From contig CAJFCJ010000002.1 of assembly GCA_904063045.1 (NCBI GenBank), positions 2,351,891-2,415,890 on the forward strand: 64,000 bases of DNA, given 5' to 3'. Position 1 is the first letter of the stretch. Each line of letters starts with the position of its first letter. The notes beneath the pieces were generated by a model. That model made no database searches and was not told the origin of the DNA. It saw nothing but the letters and a program-made list of their open reading frames with translations. Positions 63,296 through 64,000 of this stretch are shown here, one piece after another. The position numbers were made by a program, and so were the translations under genes. Source of the stretch: Dimorphilus gyrociliatus. Lineage: Eukaryota; Annelida; Polychaeta; Dinophilidae.

Positions 63296-63965
63296 TCAGC
63301 AGATAGAATAATTAAATCTTTCAGTTTGCGTAAATATCAAAGTATTTTTTGCAGGTTCAAAGAAATAGTCTTTAAAAATGGTATCAAAATTGAACTTTGA
63401 TAAGTAACAAACATTAATCGTCTTTTTAAAAGCTACACCTTGACAAACAGCGTATCTTTGGCATAATGTTAAACATTCATTAAGATTTTGAACAATTTCT
63501 TTCGTTTCTATAAATTCTTCTTTAATTATATTATCTACGGCTACCAAAACATAGTCTTTAAAGAATGAAAAGCGAATTATTAGCGAAATATAATTGGCAA
63601 AACCAATATTTACTTACCAGTTAATTTGGTAATAGGTTGAGATATAAATTCAACTTTGCATAATTCAAAACTTTGATTACTTTGTGAATAAATCTTGAAA
63701 TATGAGGTGAGGCTATGATTTGAACAAGGGTGAACTAGTCGGTTGGATGTCTTATTTTCTGTTTCGAAGCAGTCAAAGGATTTAAGTGGCATTAAAATAG
63801 TTTTTATTGGTTGAATAATAGATCCAAAAATAATCAAAATACTCTTTATTCTTACTAATTCGCCGGTATAGAAAATAAATTGATAACTTTTCACACATTG
63901 ACTGGTATACGGAATAAGGTTTACATGATTGGAATGAACAAAATGCGTGGGAGTTAAAATAGGAG
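63296..63965 (-). CDS. Secreted F5/8C-like plus PAN protein (3' exons; continues beyond window)
   Basis: Two exons on the minus strand, 63618-63965 and 63296-63555; the 5' part lies beyond base 64000. The upstream exon reads CVKSYQFIFYTGELVRIKS, then CFETENKTSN, HPCSNHS and LTSYFKIYSQS, ending FELCKVEFIS; this order resembles the second half of fucolectin / F5/8-type-C domains, which close with LTLCEVEV-type text. The last exon has a PAN/apple-like cysteine pattern: LNECLTLCQRYAVCQGVAF, INVCYLS, and a C-terminal Cys. Such combinations are common in secreted lectin-like proteins of annelids and molluscs. Domain calls are by pattern only and the protein is incomplete. Confidence 0.55.
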
Positions 63966-64000
63966 CTGCTTACAAAAGAAATAAATTATTAAGTCTTGAA

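Overview
The window is animal nuclear DNA. Genes are split by many short introns (mostly about 50-120 bp, GT..AG), intergenic DNA is AT-rich, and the protein set is bilaterian: cyclin L, TRAF6-like, stomatin, VNUT, spermine synthase, calreticulin, C-type lectin receptors, Ly6, and EGF receptors. Gene density is high (about 20 genes in 64 kb). This fits a lophotrochozoan with a compacted genome, for example a small annelid such as Dimorphilus; that naming is inference, not proof. Exons below were joined by hand using splice signals, reading-frame phase and family similarity.

Layout, left part (1-16 kb): the 3' part of cyclin L (+); a peroxisomal carnitine octanoyltransferase (+); a TESK-type kinase (+); a tiny-exon CHTF8 gene (-); a retinol/hydroxysteroid dehydrogenase of the SDR9C type (+); an orphan poly-serine membrane protein (-); and a TRAF6-like ubiquitin ligase (-).

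Middle (16-41 kb): a 24-exon, 1208-residue type I receptor with two copies of an unfamiliar extracellular module plus EGF repeats (+). Next is a 13-exon, 1065-residue protein with the architecture of coral allene oxide synthase-lipoxygenase, in which the metal and heme ligands appear to be lost (+). Two paralogous double C-type-lectin receptors with different cytoplasmic tails follow (-), with stomatin (-) and a 5S rRNA gene (+) between them and an identical inverted 5S copy (-) beyond the second. Last is an intronless VWA-plus-RS-domain protein (+).

Right part (40-64 kb): a C19orf44-type protein (-), calreticulin (+), the vesicular nucleotide transporter SLC17A9 with a pair of mutually exclusive 97-bp exons (-), and ribosomal protein S27 (-) head to head with spermine synthase (+). 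A 6.6-kb gene-poor stretch rich in microsatellites comes next, then a small acidic unknown protein (+), a Ly6/three-finger GPI-type protein (+), and the 3' end of a secreted F5/8C-like plus PAN protein (-).

Functionally the set is a mixture of housekeeping genes and a surface/secreted group (lectins, EGF receptor, Ly6, TRAF6). No operons, transposons, CRISPR arrays, tRNAs or viral genes were recognised. The most unusual items are the apparently dead AOS-LOX fusion, the frame-enforced alternative exons in VNUT, the lectin pair with SH2/SH3- versus WW-type tails, and a recurrent CTCF-like AGATGGCG word.
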